A stretch of 33,329 nucleotides of DNA, taken from Azotobacter chroococcum. GTDB taxonomy: Bacteria > Pseudomonadota > Gammaproteobacteria > Pseudomonadales > Pseudomonadaceae. A model generated the notes under the pieces. The model searched no databases. It was not told the origin of the DNA and saw only the letters and a program-made list of their open reading frames with translations. Shown here piece after piece: positions 1-8,500 of this stretch. The translations under genes were made by a program, and so were the position numbers. The number at the start of each line of letters is the position of its first letter. Position 1 is the first letter of the stretch. Where the stretch lies: contig NZ_SMMU01000034.1 of assembly GCF_004339665.1 (NCBI RefSeq), positions 1 to 33,329 of the forward strand, given 5' to 3'.

Positions 1-96
1 CGCGTGAACTGACTCGCTTTCATGATCCACCTCCCGCATGCGGAGACGTCATGATCAGCTTAGCCTGCTGCAACAGCTAACTCAGACATAGCCTTT

Positions 97-738
97 TTAA
101 AACCGGGACGCTGAATCCTGGTGCAATGCGGCAAGAAGCTCGGAAGTGCTGACAATCGCGTGAGCGTAGGTCGGTCCGTTGATCTCATGGGCGGCGTGCA
201 TGGCTTCGGCGCTGAATGCCGCCGTGGCGTCGCGAACCAGGGTCACGTGATAGCCCAGCTCCGCCGCGAACTTGCCGGTGGACTCGATACAGGTGTTGGC
301 CAGCATCCCAACCACCACAACCTTCTCGATGCCATGCTGCTTTAGCTGGAAATCGAGGTCGGTATTGGCGAAGCCGCTTGCGCCCCAGTGCTCATGGACC
401 ACGATATCGCCCGGTTGGGGCTGAAAGTCCGGATGCCACTCTCCGCCCCAGCTGTCGACCGCGAACACCTGTGCATGACTCGCATTCAGCTGGTAGGGGC
501 TCGGATGCTTCCAGCTCTGCAAGTCGTTGGGCCGGGCCCGGTGGTGCGGCACATAGAAAATCCGGATGCCGGCCCGGCGCATGGCGTCGACCACCGCGCG
601 CAGGTTGGCCAGAGTATCCACGGCATCGGCGACTGGCTTGGCCAGGCCGTGCAGCTTGCCGCCATCACTGAGAAAGTCGTTGTAGGGGTCGACGAGCAGC
701 AGGCCCGTGTCGTCTCTGGAGTAGATGCTTGCGTTCAT
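97..738 (-). CDS. isochorismatase-family cysteine hydrolase
   Basis: 213 aa, a normal length for the isochorismatase-like (cysteine hydrolase) superfamily. The family hydrolyses amide, imide or vinyl-ether bonds in small cytoplasmic substrates through an Asp-Lys-Cys triad. D17 lies in LLLVDPYNDF and C150 in MLANTCIEST. The usual lysine position is occupied by E116 (VVHEHWGASGF). I recall the HEHW version as typical of one subgroup, so this need not mean inactivity. The ATG at 738 has an AGGAG about 6 bases upstream on the minus strand. It lies head to tail with the next cysteine hydrolase and the alpha/beta hydrolase, all minus strand with 65-75 base gaps, so a small operon is likely. The substrate cannot be told from sequence. 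Confidence 0.85.
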   Translation of the reverse strand: MNASIYSRDDTGLLLVDPYNDFLSDGGKLHGLAKPVADAVDTLANLRAVVDAMRRAGIRIFYVPHHRARPNDLQSWKHPSPYQLNASHAQVFAVDSWGGEWHPDFQPQPGDIVVHEHWGASGFANTDLDFQLKQHGIEKVVVVGMLANTCIESTGKFAAELGYHVTLVRDATAAFSAEAMHAAHEINGPTYAHAIVSTSELLAALHQDSASRF

Positions 739-811
739 TCTGTGCTCCTGTCAGGGCAGGGGGCGCCAGTCCTCCAAGGGTAGTCCTTGGCGCTCCCGAT
801 GGCTGTTGGGG

Positions 812-1399
812 TCAGGTCGCCGGACGCGATGTCCCGCATGTCTTCAGATAGTCGGCGGTGGACACGACCGAGGCGTAGCCGAAGGCGAGCGCGGCCATGA
901 AGGCGGCATGCACCTGGGCCGCCGGAACTTTCACGCCATTGAACTCCAGGTCGAGCGTGGCGCAGGCGTCATGCAGCACTGTGGTCCGGTAGCCGAAATC
1001 AACCGCCGCACGGGTAATGCCATCCACGCACATATGGCTCATGTTGCCGACCACCACCACTTCATCGATGCCATGGCGGTCGAGCACTTCCTTGAGGTCG
1101 GTCTCGCGGAAGGAGTTGATATGGTGCTTCAGCACCACGTGCTCGCCCGGGCGGTTGAGTACACCGGGATGGATCTGCGCACCTTCGGACCCGGGCCGGA
1201 AGAATGGCGCATCGTCGCCGGGGAATTCGTGGCGTATGTGCACCACCAGGTTTCCGCTTTCCCGGAATGTTTCGATCATCAGCGCCGCTTTGCCGGCGGC
1301 CTCCTCGACATGGCTGAGCGTCCATCTGCCGCCGGGGAAATAGTCATTCTGGATGTCGACGACGATCAGTGCCTTCCTGCTGGCGTTCATGCTACTCAT
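812..1399 (-). CDS. isochorismatase-family cysteine hydrolase
   Basis: 195 aa. A second member of the isochorismatase-like superfamily, with the complete canonical triad: D15 (LIVVDIQNDY), K91 (VVLKHHINSF) and C124 (GNMSHMCVDG). Family members include nicotinamidases, ureidoacrylate hydrolases and many uncharacterised amidases. I cannot assign a substrate. The ATG at 1399 follows an AGGAG on the minus strand. It sits between the other cysteine hydrolase and the alpha/beta hydrolase in one minus-strand group, which suggests co-transcription. It is clearly diverged from its neighbour, including at the lysine site, so it is not a recent tandem copy. Confidence 0.85.
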   Translation of the reverse strand: MSSMNASRKALIVVDIQNDYFPGGRWTLSHVEEAAGKAALMIETFRESGNLVVHIRHEFPGDDAPFFRPGSEGAQIHPGVLNRPGEHVVLKHHINSFRETDLKEVLDRHGIDEVVVVGNMSHMCVDGITRAAVDFGYRTTVLHDACATLDLEFNGVKVPAAQVHAAFMAALAFGYASVVSTADYLKTCGTSRPAT

Positions 1400-1465
1400 G
1401 ACCTTCTCCTGCTGCTGAGGGGGCCGATGGACAAGACTATCGGCACGAATGGAAGGCAGGGATAT

Positions 1466-2290
1466 TCAACCCTGCAGGAACGCCAGCATGTCGGCGTTGA
1501 GCTTTTCCTTGTGCGTATCGGTGATGCCGTGCGGCGCACCCGGGTAGATCACCAGTCTGGCATGACTGACCAGCTTCGCTGCGGCCCGGGCGGCCGCATC
1601 CACCGGCACGATCTGGTCATCGTCGCCATGCAGGATCAGAGTCGGAATGTCGAACTTCTTTAGATCTTCGGTGAAATCGGTCTCCGAAAATGCCCTGATG
1701 CAGTCGTAGGCATTCTTGTGCCCGGCCATCATGCCCTGCAGCCAGAACGCATCGATCACGCCTTGGGAGGGCTTGGCGCCCGGCCGGTTGTAGCCGAAGA
1801 AGGGGCCGCTGGCGACAGCCTTGTAGAGCTGCGAACGGTCGGCAAGAGAGGCGGCACGCATCTCGTCGAATACCGCAATGGGCAGCCCGCCGGGATTGGC
1901 CTCGGTCCTGACCATCAGCGGCGGCACGGCGGAAATCAGCCCCGCCTTGGCGACACGTCGGGTTCCATGGCGGCCGATGTAGCGGGCCACCTCGCCGCCG
2001 CCGGTGGAAAAGCCGAACAGCGAGGCATCCCTGACGTCCAGCGTGTCGAGGAGTTGCGCCAGGTCGTCGGCGTAGGTGTCCATCTCGTTGCCGTTCCAGG
2101 GTTGACTCGAGCGTCCGTGCCCGCGCCGGTCGTGGGCGATCACGCGATAGCCGTTGGAGGCCAGGAAAAACATCTGGGATTCCCAGCTATCGGCGTTCAG
2201 TGGCCAGCCATGACTGAGGACGACCACGGGACCCGATCCCCAGTCCTTGTAATAGATCTGCGTGCCGTCGCGGGTGGTGATGGTACTCAT
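1466..2290 (-). CDS. alpha/beta hydrolase, non-heme chloroperoxidase type
   Basis: 274 aa, the usual length for the cofactor-free haloperoxidase/arylesterase group of alpha/beta hydrolases. The triad can be read directly: nucleophile S95 (FGFSTGGG), acid D225 (HGDDDQIVP) and base H254 (GAPHGITD). The oxyanion-hole HGWP motif is at 27-30. No signal peptide is present, so it is cytoplasmic. Such enzymes are esterases in vivo, and the perhydrolase or halogenating activity is promiscuous. It is the first gene of the minus-strand hydrolase group and is divergent from the small AraC-type gene. A purine-rich GGAGAGAG stretch precedes the ATG at 2290. Confidence 0.87.
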   Translation of the reverse strand: MSTITTRDGTQIYYKDWGSGPVVVLSHGWPLNADSWESQMFFLASNGYRVIAHDRRGHGRSSQPWNGNEMDTYADDLAQLLDTLDVRDASLFGFSTGGGEVARYIGRHGTRRVAKAGLISAVPPLMVRTEANPGGLPIAVFDEMRAASLADRSQLYKAVASGPFFGYNRPGAKPSQGVIDAFWLQGMMAGHKNAYDCIRAFSETDFTEDLKKFDIPTLILHGDDDQIVPVDAAARAAAKLVSHARLVIYPGAPHGITDTHKEKLNADMLAFLQG

Positions 2291-2589
2291 GATCTTTCTC
2301 TCTCCATTGCGTCGTTGAGGAGCGGGAGTGGGAACGGCTGTTCCATGCCCCCCAGAGTGCCGATTGACGATGCAGCGAATAGCGAGTCGTGGGGGATTCT
2401 TGCGGAGACTGCTGCCCAGCGGCTACGTAAAATCGGCAAGCGAACGTCATGGTCTGGGCTGGGCACCGGGCGGTTCAAACGTTCCGTATGCCTCTGGTCG
2501 GTCATCTCTTCTCTTTGCCTGTTTTACGTAGTGCGCCAAGCAGGCTTGGCGCAGCCTGAAGGCCTATACCAACCCACCCGATCAAGGAC
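2291..2589. other. divergent intergenic region between hydrolase operon and HTH gene
   Basis: No credible gene. It must hold the promoter of the minus-strand hydrolase operon and that of the plus-strand HTH gene. The one clear structure is a palindrome at 2532-2553, listed separately. I could not pick convincing -35/-10 pairs by eye. Confidence 0.5.
2532..2553. promoter_or_regulatory. 22-bp near-perfect palindrome (operator candidate)
   Basis: Perfect 10-bp arms, TGCGCCAAGC and GCTTGGCGCA, separated by AG. They lie 36 bases before the ATG of the small AraC-type gene. The near-zero spacer fits a dimeric repressor operator better than a transcription terminator, since no T tract follows. AraC-type proteins usually bind direct repeats, so this may be bound by some other regulator. 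Confidence 0.45.
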
Positions 2590-2997
2590 ATGACCAAGGC
2601 TAAGGTTCCGTTACCTCGAACCAGGCTTACCCCATCCCGCATGAGCAGACGCCACACCTCGCGGGAAGCGATCATTGGCAAGGTGCTCGAGCTGCTTCCA
2701 GACAGGGAAGGCAAACCCTTGCGACTGGCTGACCTGTGCAAGGCGACAGGCGTCAGCGAGCGGACATTGCGTTCGGCTTTCAGTGAGGCTTTTGGCATGG
2801 GGCCTAGCCGCTACTTGAGGCTGCGTCGCTTGCACCTGCTACGAGCCGCGCTCGCCGTTGCCGATCACCGGCACGACACTGTGATGGCGATAGCCATGCG
2901 CTTTGGCTATTCGGATTGTGGTCGCATGGCCTCGGAGTACTATGCCCTCTTCGGCGAGTACCCCAGTGCGACGCTTCTTCGCGGTGTCAACGGATAA
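2590..2997 (+). CDS. short AraC-type protein, HTH domain only
   Basis: 135 aa. Only the C-terminal AraC/XylS DNA-binding domain is present. A first HTH is seen around residues 45-70 (GVSERTLRSAF) and a second around 95-125 (VMAIAMRFGYSDCGR). There is no sensor or dimerisation domain, and none can be read in any frame of the 300 bases upstream. It is therefore either a natural stand-alone HTH or a 5'-truncated regulator. An ATG at 2641 is an alternative start. Its HTH resembles that of the adjacent full-length regulator (both have SERTLR and RYL blocks). The two genes converge and overlap by 11 bases. It may control the hydrolase operon to its left. Confidence 0.65.
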   Translation: MTKAKVPLPRTRLTPSRMSRRHTSREAIIGKVLELLPDREGKPLRLADLCKATGVSERTLRSAFSEAFGMGPSRYLRLRRLHLLRAALAVADHRHDTVMAIAMRFGYSDCGRMASEYYALFGEYPSATLLRGVNG

Positions 2998-3961
2998 TGG
3001 AATGGAGGGGAAGGGTGCCAGCCGTCCGCAGCCGGCCATGCAGCGACTGCGAGGGGAGCTCTCCGAAGTAGGTTCTGTAATGGCCGGCGAAGCGGCCGAA
3101 ATCCCATACTCCGTATTGCGCACAGATGTCGGTGATCGTGTCCCCGGGCCTCGCCTGAAGGATTGCGCCGCGTATCGTGTGCAGCCTGTGCATCATCAGG
3201 TAGCGATGCGGACTCATCCCGAGATAATGGTTGAAGACATTGCGCAGCGTACGTTCCGATGCGCCGGCCGCGACGCACAAGTCTTCCATATGGACCGGGG
3301 CCTCCCTGATCGACGCCAGCAAGTCCAGGGCCTTGCGCAGAATCTGCTGGTGATCCAGGCGAGAGCGCGGTGTCCGGCCTGGCGTTGCAAGCGGGAGCAG
3401 CGTGCGGAACACCCGGTCCATCAGCTCCGTCCGGGCGGCGTGCTCCGCGGCAGGGTTGTGCAAGTCCTCCGGCGCCTGCTGATCGATGCGCAACAGGCGG
3501 CGCGCGAGCCAGATGAGTGGCGCGATATCCCTCTGGGCGACATTGACCAGGTTGCGCGACAGTATTGAAGGGTCGAACTCGTCCTCATGGACTTTCGCCC
3601 AGCGCAGCACCAGTTCGCATGACATGGCCACCGTCATCCAGGTCGCCGGTTGGCTGGCATCGATGTGGAACATCGCATCGGGAACCATCCAGGCCAGCAG
3701 GCGGCGATCGAAGCGATACCCGTTCACTACGGTGCATTCGTGTCGATTCAGCGGCAGAAAGATATTGAAGAAGCCGGGAAGACCGACGCCGCTGTAGACG
3801 GTCCCGGCACCCTCCCGGCCGAACATCAGGGCAACCCCGTTCAGTTCTACGACCCGCAGCCGCCAGTCGCGCTGCTGCCGTGAACGCAATACATAACGTC
3901 CCTGCACGCCATACAGCGCTTCTTCGAACTCGTCGAAGTCCGCACAGACAAGTCGGCTCAT
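2987..3961 (-). CDS. AraC/XylS-family transcriptional regulator
   Basis: 324 aa from the ATG at 3961, which has CAGGGG about 7 bases upstream; a TTG two codons earlier is too close to that site. The N-terminal 200 residues form a sensor-like domain without a recognisable cofactor motif. The C-terminal ~100 residues hold the two AraC HTHs (ASERTLRNVFNHYLGMSPHR and DICAQYGVWDFGRFAGHYR). This layout resembles regulators of amine and aromatic catabolism in Pseudomonas, but the effector is unknown. It lies tail to tail with the short HTH protein. It probably controls the neighbouring hydrolase genes; this is inferred from position only. Confidence 0.85.
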   Translation of the reverse strand: MSRLVCADFDEFEEALYGVQGRYVLRSRQQRDWRLRVVELNGVALMFGREGAGTVYSGVGLPGFFNIFLPLNRHECTVVNGYRFDRRLLAWMVPDAMFHIDASQPATWMTVAMSCELVLRWAKVHEDEFDPSILSRNLVNVAQRDIAPLIWLARRLLRIDQQAPEDLHNPAAEHAARTELMDRVFRTLLPLATPGRTPRSRLDHQQILRKALDLLASIREAPVHMEDLCVAAGASERTLRNVFNHYLGMSPHRYLMMHRLHTIRGAILQARPGDTITDICAQYGVWDFGRFAGHYRTYFGELPSQSLHGRLRTAGTLPLHSIIR

Positions 3962-4248
3962 TGGCAATCCCCTGAAGAAAAAGTGCTCATCTTTCCTTGG
4001 GCCGAAGTTCGAAAGCGCGCTTCAGGCATAGAAGATCATGTGAAGAAGCGGTGCTCAAGGACAAACGAAAGGTCAAGCAGTGTTCCGCCCTGTCCGCAAA
4101 TATCTACTCAAGTGCGACACAAGTCGCGATAGGTACAGTTGCTGGCACAAGCCTCGGAGGAGCTGGTGATGCCGCGCCTCGGCGAGCCGGTCGAGCCAGC
4201 CCGGGTCGAGGCGGTGGAGCCGTGGTGACGAGGAGGAGCCGAGGGTGA
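3962..4248. other. non-coding/decayed region left of IS3 remnant
   Basis: Contains the 5' flank of the minus-strand AraC-type gene. It also holds a short stretch around 4140-4226 that reads in one plus frame as a Glu/Pro/Val-rich tail (LGEPVEPARVEAVEPW, then stop). That may be debris of a mobile element. I recognise no gene. The plus and minus open frames here lack start signals and family features. Confidence 0.35.
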
Positions 4249-4542
4249 TTGGCGGGGCGCTATGCCGCAGGAGGCCGAGCTGCTGGCTACTCTGCAATCG
4301 TGCAAGCCTACCCGGCCCTTGCGGATGAGTGCGCCAACCAGTTGCAGGCGAGGCATGGAGCCGGGTGCACTCACGGGGAACGCTTCGGTACGCGTGCCCA
4401 GATGCGTCAAACCGTGTTCGAATACATCGAGAGCGACTACAACCGCCAGCGGCGTCATAGCACGCTGGGATACATCAGTCCGGAAGCCTTCGAGGCCCGG
4501 ATGAGTGCTTAAACCTGTGTCCACGAGTACAGGGCAAGATCA
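4249..4542 (+). pseudogene. IS3-family transposase (OrfB) C-terminal remnant with right end
   Basis: Only the last ~35 residues read as an IS3-family integrase-core transposase: [20 protein letters not shown], then SPEAFEA. This is the classic C-terminus containing the last catalytic-domain helix ([12 protein letters not shown]). The stop is at 4510-4512. About 20 bases later GGGCAAGATCA (4532-4542) looks like the IS right inverted-repeat end, the complement of TGATCTTGCCC as found in several IS3 members. The DDE catalytic residues and OrfA are missing, and the upstream 50 codons do not match the family. It is an inactive scar between the hydrolase region and the galactoside region. Confidence 0.75.
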
Positions 4543-4562
4543 CTGCCGACGGTGCGCCCGGC

Positions 4563-5447
4563 TCAGAGGCGGCCCCGGCTGTTCACATACAGGCCGCTGA
4601 GGCGGAACTCGCTGGGGGACAGGGAGAAGGCATGGCGGAACAGCTTCGAAAAGTAGTTCGGATCGTGGATGCCCACCGACAGCGCAATGGCCTTGACCGA
4701 CAAATCGGTCACTTCGAGCAGGTGGGCCGCGAGTTTCATGCGTTCATTCAGGACATATTGCGCCGGCGACATGCCCACCGTACGGGTGAACAGCCGGGAA
4801 AAATGGGAACGGCTCAGGCCGGCCAACTGGGCCAGGCTCGCCACATCCAGTTCGTCGTCTTCCGCCTGCGGGGCTAGGGTATCCGGCTCGCAACGCAGGC
4901 AGGCATGGATGTGATTCTGGATGGAGGCGATCACCCCTGTTTGCGTCGCATCCAAGGCGACATCCTGCACAAGCAGGTCGTCGTGCAGCGCCATGAGCGA
5001 CTCATAGGCCAGGGCCGACGCCCGGCCGGCGGTCAGTTCCGGCGAACGGATCAGGGCATCGACGTTTTCGGCCAGGCATTCGATGGTCTTGTCGCTCAGG
5101 CGCAACACCGGACCGCGCTCGTCCAGCAAGGCCCGTTGCAGGCGGAGAGCTTCCTTGCCGTACATGGCGATCCAGAAGAATTCCCAGGAGCCCCCCGTCT
5201 CCAGCCAGTAACAATGGTCGTGCGGGACCAGTACCAGCATGGTGTCGCCGGCGCGCAGCCGGTAGTGACGTCCCTCGAAGCGCAGGTTGCCCTCCCCCGC
5301 CAGGGTGTGCTGCACGATGGCGAAAGGCGTGCTGCCACGTCGACGACCATCCCAGCAGTAGGTGCAGTCCTGTACCCGGTCATAGCCGGCATTGGTCGGC
5401 ATGGTGTGCAACTGATGCCTGCCGCGTGGCAGGGATATGACCTTCAT
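4563..5447 (-). CDS. AraC-family regulator of alpha-galactoside genes (candidate activator)
   Basis: 294 aa from the ATG at 5447, which has a GAGGGGG 7-8 bases upstream. An earlier in-frame ATG at 5495 lies inside the conserved regulatory element and has no ribosome site. The N-terminal half is a cupin-like sugar-sensor domain (GEGNLRFEGRHYRLRAGD region). The C-terminal half carries two HTHs (LAQLAGLSRSHFSRLF; IALSVGIHDPNYFSKLFR) and the typical SPSEFR end. This is the RafR/MsmR/MelR layout. It is the first gene of the galactoside cluster, and a copy of the 20-bp-spaced repeat element found before the target genes overlaps its 5' region. That makes it the best candidate to bind those elements and to regulate itself. 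The ligand is inferred, not shown. Confidence 0.82.
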   Translation of the reverse strand: MKVISLPRGRHQLHTMPTNAGYDRVQDCTYCWDGRRRGSTPFAIVQHTLAGEGNLRFEGRHYRLRAGDTMLVLVPHDHCYWLETGGSWEFFWIAMYGKEALRLQRALLDERGPVLRLSDKTIECLAENVDALIRSPELTAGRASALAYESLMALHDDLLVQDVALDATQTGVIASIQNHIHACLRCEPDTLAPQAEDDELDVASLAQLAGLSRSHFSRLFTRTVGMSPAQYVLNERMKLAAHLLEVTDLSVKAIALSVGIHDPNYFSKLFRHAFSLSPSEFRLSGLYVNSRGRL

Positions 5448-5471
5448 GGCCGGCCCCCTCGCCCGCATTTC

Positions 5472-5542
5472 GCAGAGCACAGAATTACCCGTCATGGCAT
5501 GAATCTCTTTTTATTCGACTTGTCGAGATGCGCCTCTATCAG
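5472..5542 (+). promoter_or_regulatory. regulatory element copy A (tandem GCA half-sites)
   Basis: Bases 5472-5509 are identical over 38 bases to copy B upstream of the GH4 gene (8353-8390). The GCA half-sites are at 5477 and 5497, 20 bp apart, followed by TATTCG. This copy has one extra base after the CTCTT block, and its downstream -10-like hexamer is poor (TATCAG near 5537). It reads rightwards, but the only gene there is convergent. It overlaps the 5' untranslated region of the minus-strand regulator gene, so autoregulation is the likeliest role. Confidence 0.7.
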
Positions 5543-5709
5543 GGTCTGTTGAGGTAACTCCAGAACCCTTCGTTTCCGTTGCTAACGTTCGCGAGAAGCA
5601 CCACTGGCGTGGCAACGGAAAGCTTGCCGGTACCCAGGAACGTCCAGGACGAACCAGTTCCTGCAAACGGTATCTGGTGCCTCCCGGCAACCGGACCGAA
5701 TCCCGGAGC

Positions 5710-5773
5710 ATAGGGGGCGCAACCGATCAGAGCCGCTGTCGGCTGCGCCCCTATGTTCCGGCCAGAGGCCGGA
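5710..5773 (-). terminator. double hairpin after GH36 gene
   Basis: Two hairpins follow the GH36 stop codon (5777-5779). The first has 7-bp arms TCCGGCC/GGCCGGA around AGA (5757-5773). The second is a stem of about 16 pairs between 5710-5726 and 5739-5754, with one bulged G and one mismatch. No U tract follows, so this may be a Rho-dependent or 3'-end-stabilising structure rather than a textbook terminator. Confidence 0.5.
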
Positions 5774-5776
5774 GCC

Positions 5777-7981
5777 TTACACGGCCTGCAATTCCATGAC
5801 CATGGCGGACAATGGCGGCATGAAAGGCGGGAAAACCCCGACATCCATCAACGTCGCTCCGCTGACCGGGACTTTTCCGGAAAATACCGCCTTTTGCGCC
5901 TCGGACGGCCGGTACCCTGCTGGCAAGTTTTGCGGCTCAGGGAGTGTGATGCGATAGGTTTTCGCGGGGTCGAGCCCGCTCAGCCTGATAGGCGAAGGTC
6001 TGCGGGCGGAAACCCAGTCGCGCTGGGCCACCAGGAAGACCCCCGACCGTGCGTCGTCGGAGACGACCCCTCGCACGACCCGTGCCGGGTCCGCCGCGCA
6101 GAACTGTGCCTGCCCGTGATGGAGCAGGCCGCGCAGCCGCTTGTGGAGCGCGATCCACGCCTTGAGCCGCGTGGACTCCTCGGCGGACAGGTGCGTCGGA
6201 TCCAGCTCCAGCCCCAGATGCCCGAAAATGGCCACGCAAGCCCGGAAATCCAGCGTCGTCGTCCGACCGGTGATCCCGTTCGGAACCTCCGAGATATGGC
6301 AGCCCGTCACCTCCGGCGGCAGGAAATGCCATGCCGCGCCCTGGATCGCCAGACGCTCCAGCGCATCGGTGTCGTCCGAAGTCCAGACGCGTTGCGTATG
6401 TGCCAGCGCGCCCCAGTCGGCCCGGCCGCCGCCGGATGCGCAGCTTTCGATCTCCAGGTCGGGATGCGCCTTGTGCAGCCGCTCCCACAGCGCATAGAGC
6501 GCCAGGACCTGGCGGCGGTAGGCCGCGCGACCTTGTGCATCGGATGCCTCGACCAGATCGCGATTGAAATCCCACTTGATGTAATCGATCCGCACGCTGG
6601 CGACCTGCTCGGAGATCGCCTCGAACAGGTAATCCGAGACCTCGGGCCGCGAAATGTCCAGCACCAGCTGGTTGCGGGACGTCCACAGAGGGTAGCCGCG
6701 CGTCTGCAGCACCCAGTCCGGATGCGCGCGATACAGGTCGCTGTCCGGATTGACCATCTCCGGCTCGTACCAGAGCCCGAACTCCATGCCGTGCCCGTGA
6801 ATCCTGTCGGCCAGGGGACGCAGTCCATTCGGAAAGACCGAAGCGGCCGAGAACCAGTCGCCAAGCCCGGCATCGCAGTCGCGTCGCGCCCCGAACCAGC
6901 CGTCATCCAGCACGAACCGTTCGATGCCGAGTGCGGCCGCCGCGTCCACCTGGCGCATCAGCTGATCCTCATGCAGGTCGAACCCGCTCCCTTCCCAGGA
7001 GTTCAGGAGGACCGGGCGCGGTTTCATCTTGCCGCCCTGCCAGTGCAGGACGTGGCGACGCGCATGGGCCTGGAAGGCCCGGGCGCATCCGGAAAACCCG
7101 GCGGACGAATAGGCGGCATAGGCAACCGGTGTGACCAGCTCGGCGCCAGGCGCGAGATCTCCCTCGCCCGAATAAAGATATTCGCCGCACGACAAACGGA
7201 CGCGTCCGTCCTCCATCCGCTCCACGCAGAGACGATGACCGCCGCTCCAGCCAAGCTGTACGGCCCAGGCTTCGCCCGCGTTCTCCGAGGTGTTGGCCGG
7301 CGAGAGCAGCATGCCGGGGAAGTGGTCGTGCGTGCGGTTGCGGCGGCTCTCCACCACGATCCCGCCACGGGTCAGGTTCATCGGCTCGATGCCGAATTCA
7401 TTCCCCCACTCGCCGGACAGCACATGCGCGGTATCGACCGACTCGGGCAGCAGATAGGTGCCCGAGACAAGCCGCTCGACCCGCAGGGTCTGCGTACCGG
7501 TATTGCTCAGCCGCGCCTGGCTGGTCAGCACGTCATCCGGGCCGAGTTCCAGATTCAGCACTAGCGCAAGCCCGGATACGCTGTCTTTCCCCCGTACCAC
7601 AAGCCGCTGGCCTTCTCGTGCCACCTGTTCGGTCTCGAAATTCGCAGTCCAGCCGCTTCCATCGGGACGCGCTGCGATCAGGCCGGGCATATCGAAATTC
7701 CAGCAGCCGATCGTATCGAGCAGCGTGATCAACGGGCGCCACTGGTCCGGCCCGTTATTGGGGCTGTCCGGGGCACGCACGGCGAAGATCTCGGCCTCCG
7801 AGATTTCCTGCGGCAGGCGCCGCCCCCAATAGGCGATTTCCGGCAACCCTTCCCGGCGACGGATCAGCAATAAAGTGGAGTTCGTACCATCCAGCCGGAT
7901 CAATGCTTCAGGATGGCTGCCCCCCTGACCGGCCAATTCGATTTCCGGAATGCATGGAGGAGTGATAGGTGCTTGGGTCAT
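5777..7981 (-). CDS. alpha-galactosidase, GH36
   Basis: 734 aa, a normal full length for the bacterial GH36 alpha-galactosidases that release galactose from melibiose, raffinose and stachyose. The N-terminal beta-sandwich domain is followed by the catalytic barrel: FVLDDGWFG near 370-380, nucleophile D471 in KWDFNRD, then CASGGGRADWG, and general acid/base D536 in WTSDDTD. No signal peptide is present, so it is cytoplasmic and acts on imported sugar. The ATG at 7981 is chosen because AGGA lies 6 bases upstream; an ATG five codons earlier lacks such a site. The open frame continues upstream to 8299 but shows no family sequence there. It is transcribed away from the GH4 gene. No copy of the 68-bp element lies on its own strand upstream. 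Confidence 0.92.
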   Translation of the reverse strand: MTQAPITPPCIPEIELAGQGGSHPEALIRLDGTNSTLLLIRRREGLPEIAYWGRRLPQEISEAEIFAVRAPDSPNNGPDQWRPLITLLDTIGCWNFDMPGLIAARPDGSGWTANFETEQVAREGQRLVVRGKDSVSGLALVLNLELGPDDVLTSQARLSNTGTQTLRVERLVSGTYLLPESVDTAHVLSGEWGNEFGIEPMNLTRGGIVVESRRNRTHDHFPGMLLSPANTSENAGEAWAVQLGWSGGHRLCVERMEDGRVRLSCGEYLYSGEGDLAPGAELVTPVAYAAYSSAGFSGCARAFQAHARRHVLHWQGGKMKPRPVLLNSWEGSGFDLHEDQLMRQVDAAAALGIERFVLDDGWFGARRDCDAGLGDWFSAASVFPNGLRPLADRIHGHGMEFGLWYEPEMVNPDSDLYRAHPDWVLQTRGYPLWTSRNQLVLDISRPEVSDYLFEAISEQVASVRIDYIKWDFNRDLVEASDAQGRAAYRRQVLALYALWERLHKAHPDLEIESCASGGGRADWGALAHTQRVWTSDDTDALERLAIQGAAWHFLPPEVTGCHISEVPNGITGRTTTLDFRACVAIFGHLGLELDPTHLSAEESTRLKAWIALHKRLRGLLHHGQAQFCAADPARVVRGVVSDDARSGVFLVAQRDWVSARRPSPIRLSGLDPAKTYRITLPEPQNLPAGYRPSEAQKAVFSGKVPVSGATLMDVGVFPPFMPPLSAMVMELQAV

Positions 7982-8352
7982 AGGCTGTCCTGTCATTTTT
8001 TGTCGACTGTTTGGCCGAAGAATTGCCCACCCGCGAGAAGGGCAGGAAGCGATTGGGTGGTTGCTGTTGGCGCCTTCCTGAATGGCGTGGATCCTGGCTT
8101 CTGCAAACACCACCAAGCCCCATGAACAAGGCCCGGTGAGCAGCCATGATCCGTTCGTGAGAGCACCGGCACGGTGTCCTGTCGCCGCTCGGCACCGCGG
8201 CGGAGGCCCCGCCGGGACTTGAGCAGCGCGACTATGGCGCCGCCGGCGTCGCACCCGCTGTGGAAAGACACTAAACCGGATTCCCGCCTGTTTCAACATA
8301 TGAAACCAAATCCCATATATCGGGATTGTCAGGATTTTCCTGTCCGAACAAT
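7982..8352. other. divergent intergenic region GH36/GH4
   Basis: About 370 bases without a supported gene. An AATCCC/GGGATT inverted repeat around an AT-rich TATATA core (about 8308-8326) is the most promoter-like part. The in-frame extension of the GH36 frame through here is Arg/Ala-rich and looks like a shadow. Confidence 0.45.
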
Positions 8353-8420
8353 GCAGAGCACAGAATTACCCGTCATGGCATGAATCTCTTCTATTCGGGG
8401 GGTGGACCGACTCCTACCAT
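8353..8420 (+). promoter_or_regulatory. regulatory element copy B, promoter of GH4-symporter genes
   Basis: The GCA half-sites are at 8358 and 8378. TATTCG replaces a consensus -35 at 8392-8397, and TACCAT, 17 bases later (8415-8420), is a -10 candidate. The expected start of transcription is near 8427, giving a leader of about 75 bases to the ATG at 8501, which has AGAGGAG just upstream. Lack of a TTGACA-like -35 together with a half-site abutting the -35 position is typical of an AraC-family activator at a class II promoter. Confidence 0.72.
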
Positions 8421-8500
8421 GGAATTCCAGCGGTTCTTGCCAAGACGTCCTTGCCCTGAACCGATAGTGCTTATTACAAGTAAAACAAGAGGAGAAGCAG

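Larger units (their letters stand above)
5448..5776. other. intergenic region between regulator and GH36 gene
   Basis: Holds element copy A and the two hairpins that follow the GH36 stop codon. The rest (about 5543-5709) contains no gene I can support. A 66-codon minus-strand open frame here has no family features. Confidence 0.5.

Noticed and set aside
725..745. AGCACAGAAT on the minus strand, matching part of the 68-bp element
   Set aside because: It is the ribosome-binding site and start of the first cysteine hydrolase. The second half-site 20 bp away and the TRTYCG block are absent.
4140..4230. Glu/Pro/Val-rich plus-strand tail as a separate gene
   Set aside because: Too short, no start, no recognisable family; may be mobile-element debris.
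5753..7564. 603-codon plus-strand open frame over GH36
   Set aside because: Antisense shadow of a gene with intact GH36 catalytic motifs.
8082..8299. In-frame N-terminal extension of the GH36 open frame
   Set aside because: Arg/Ala/Pro-rich, no family similarity, no ribosome site, and the good AGGA site precedes 7981.
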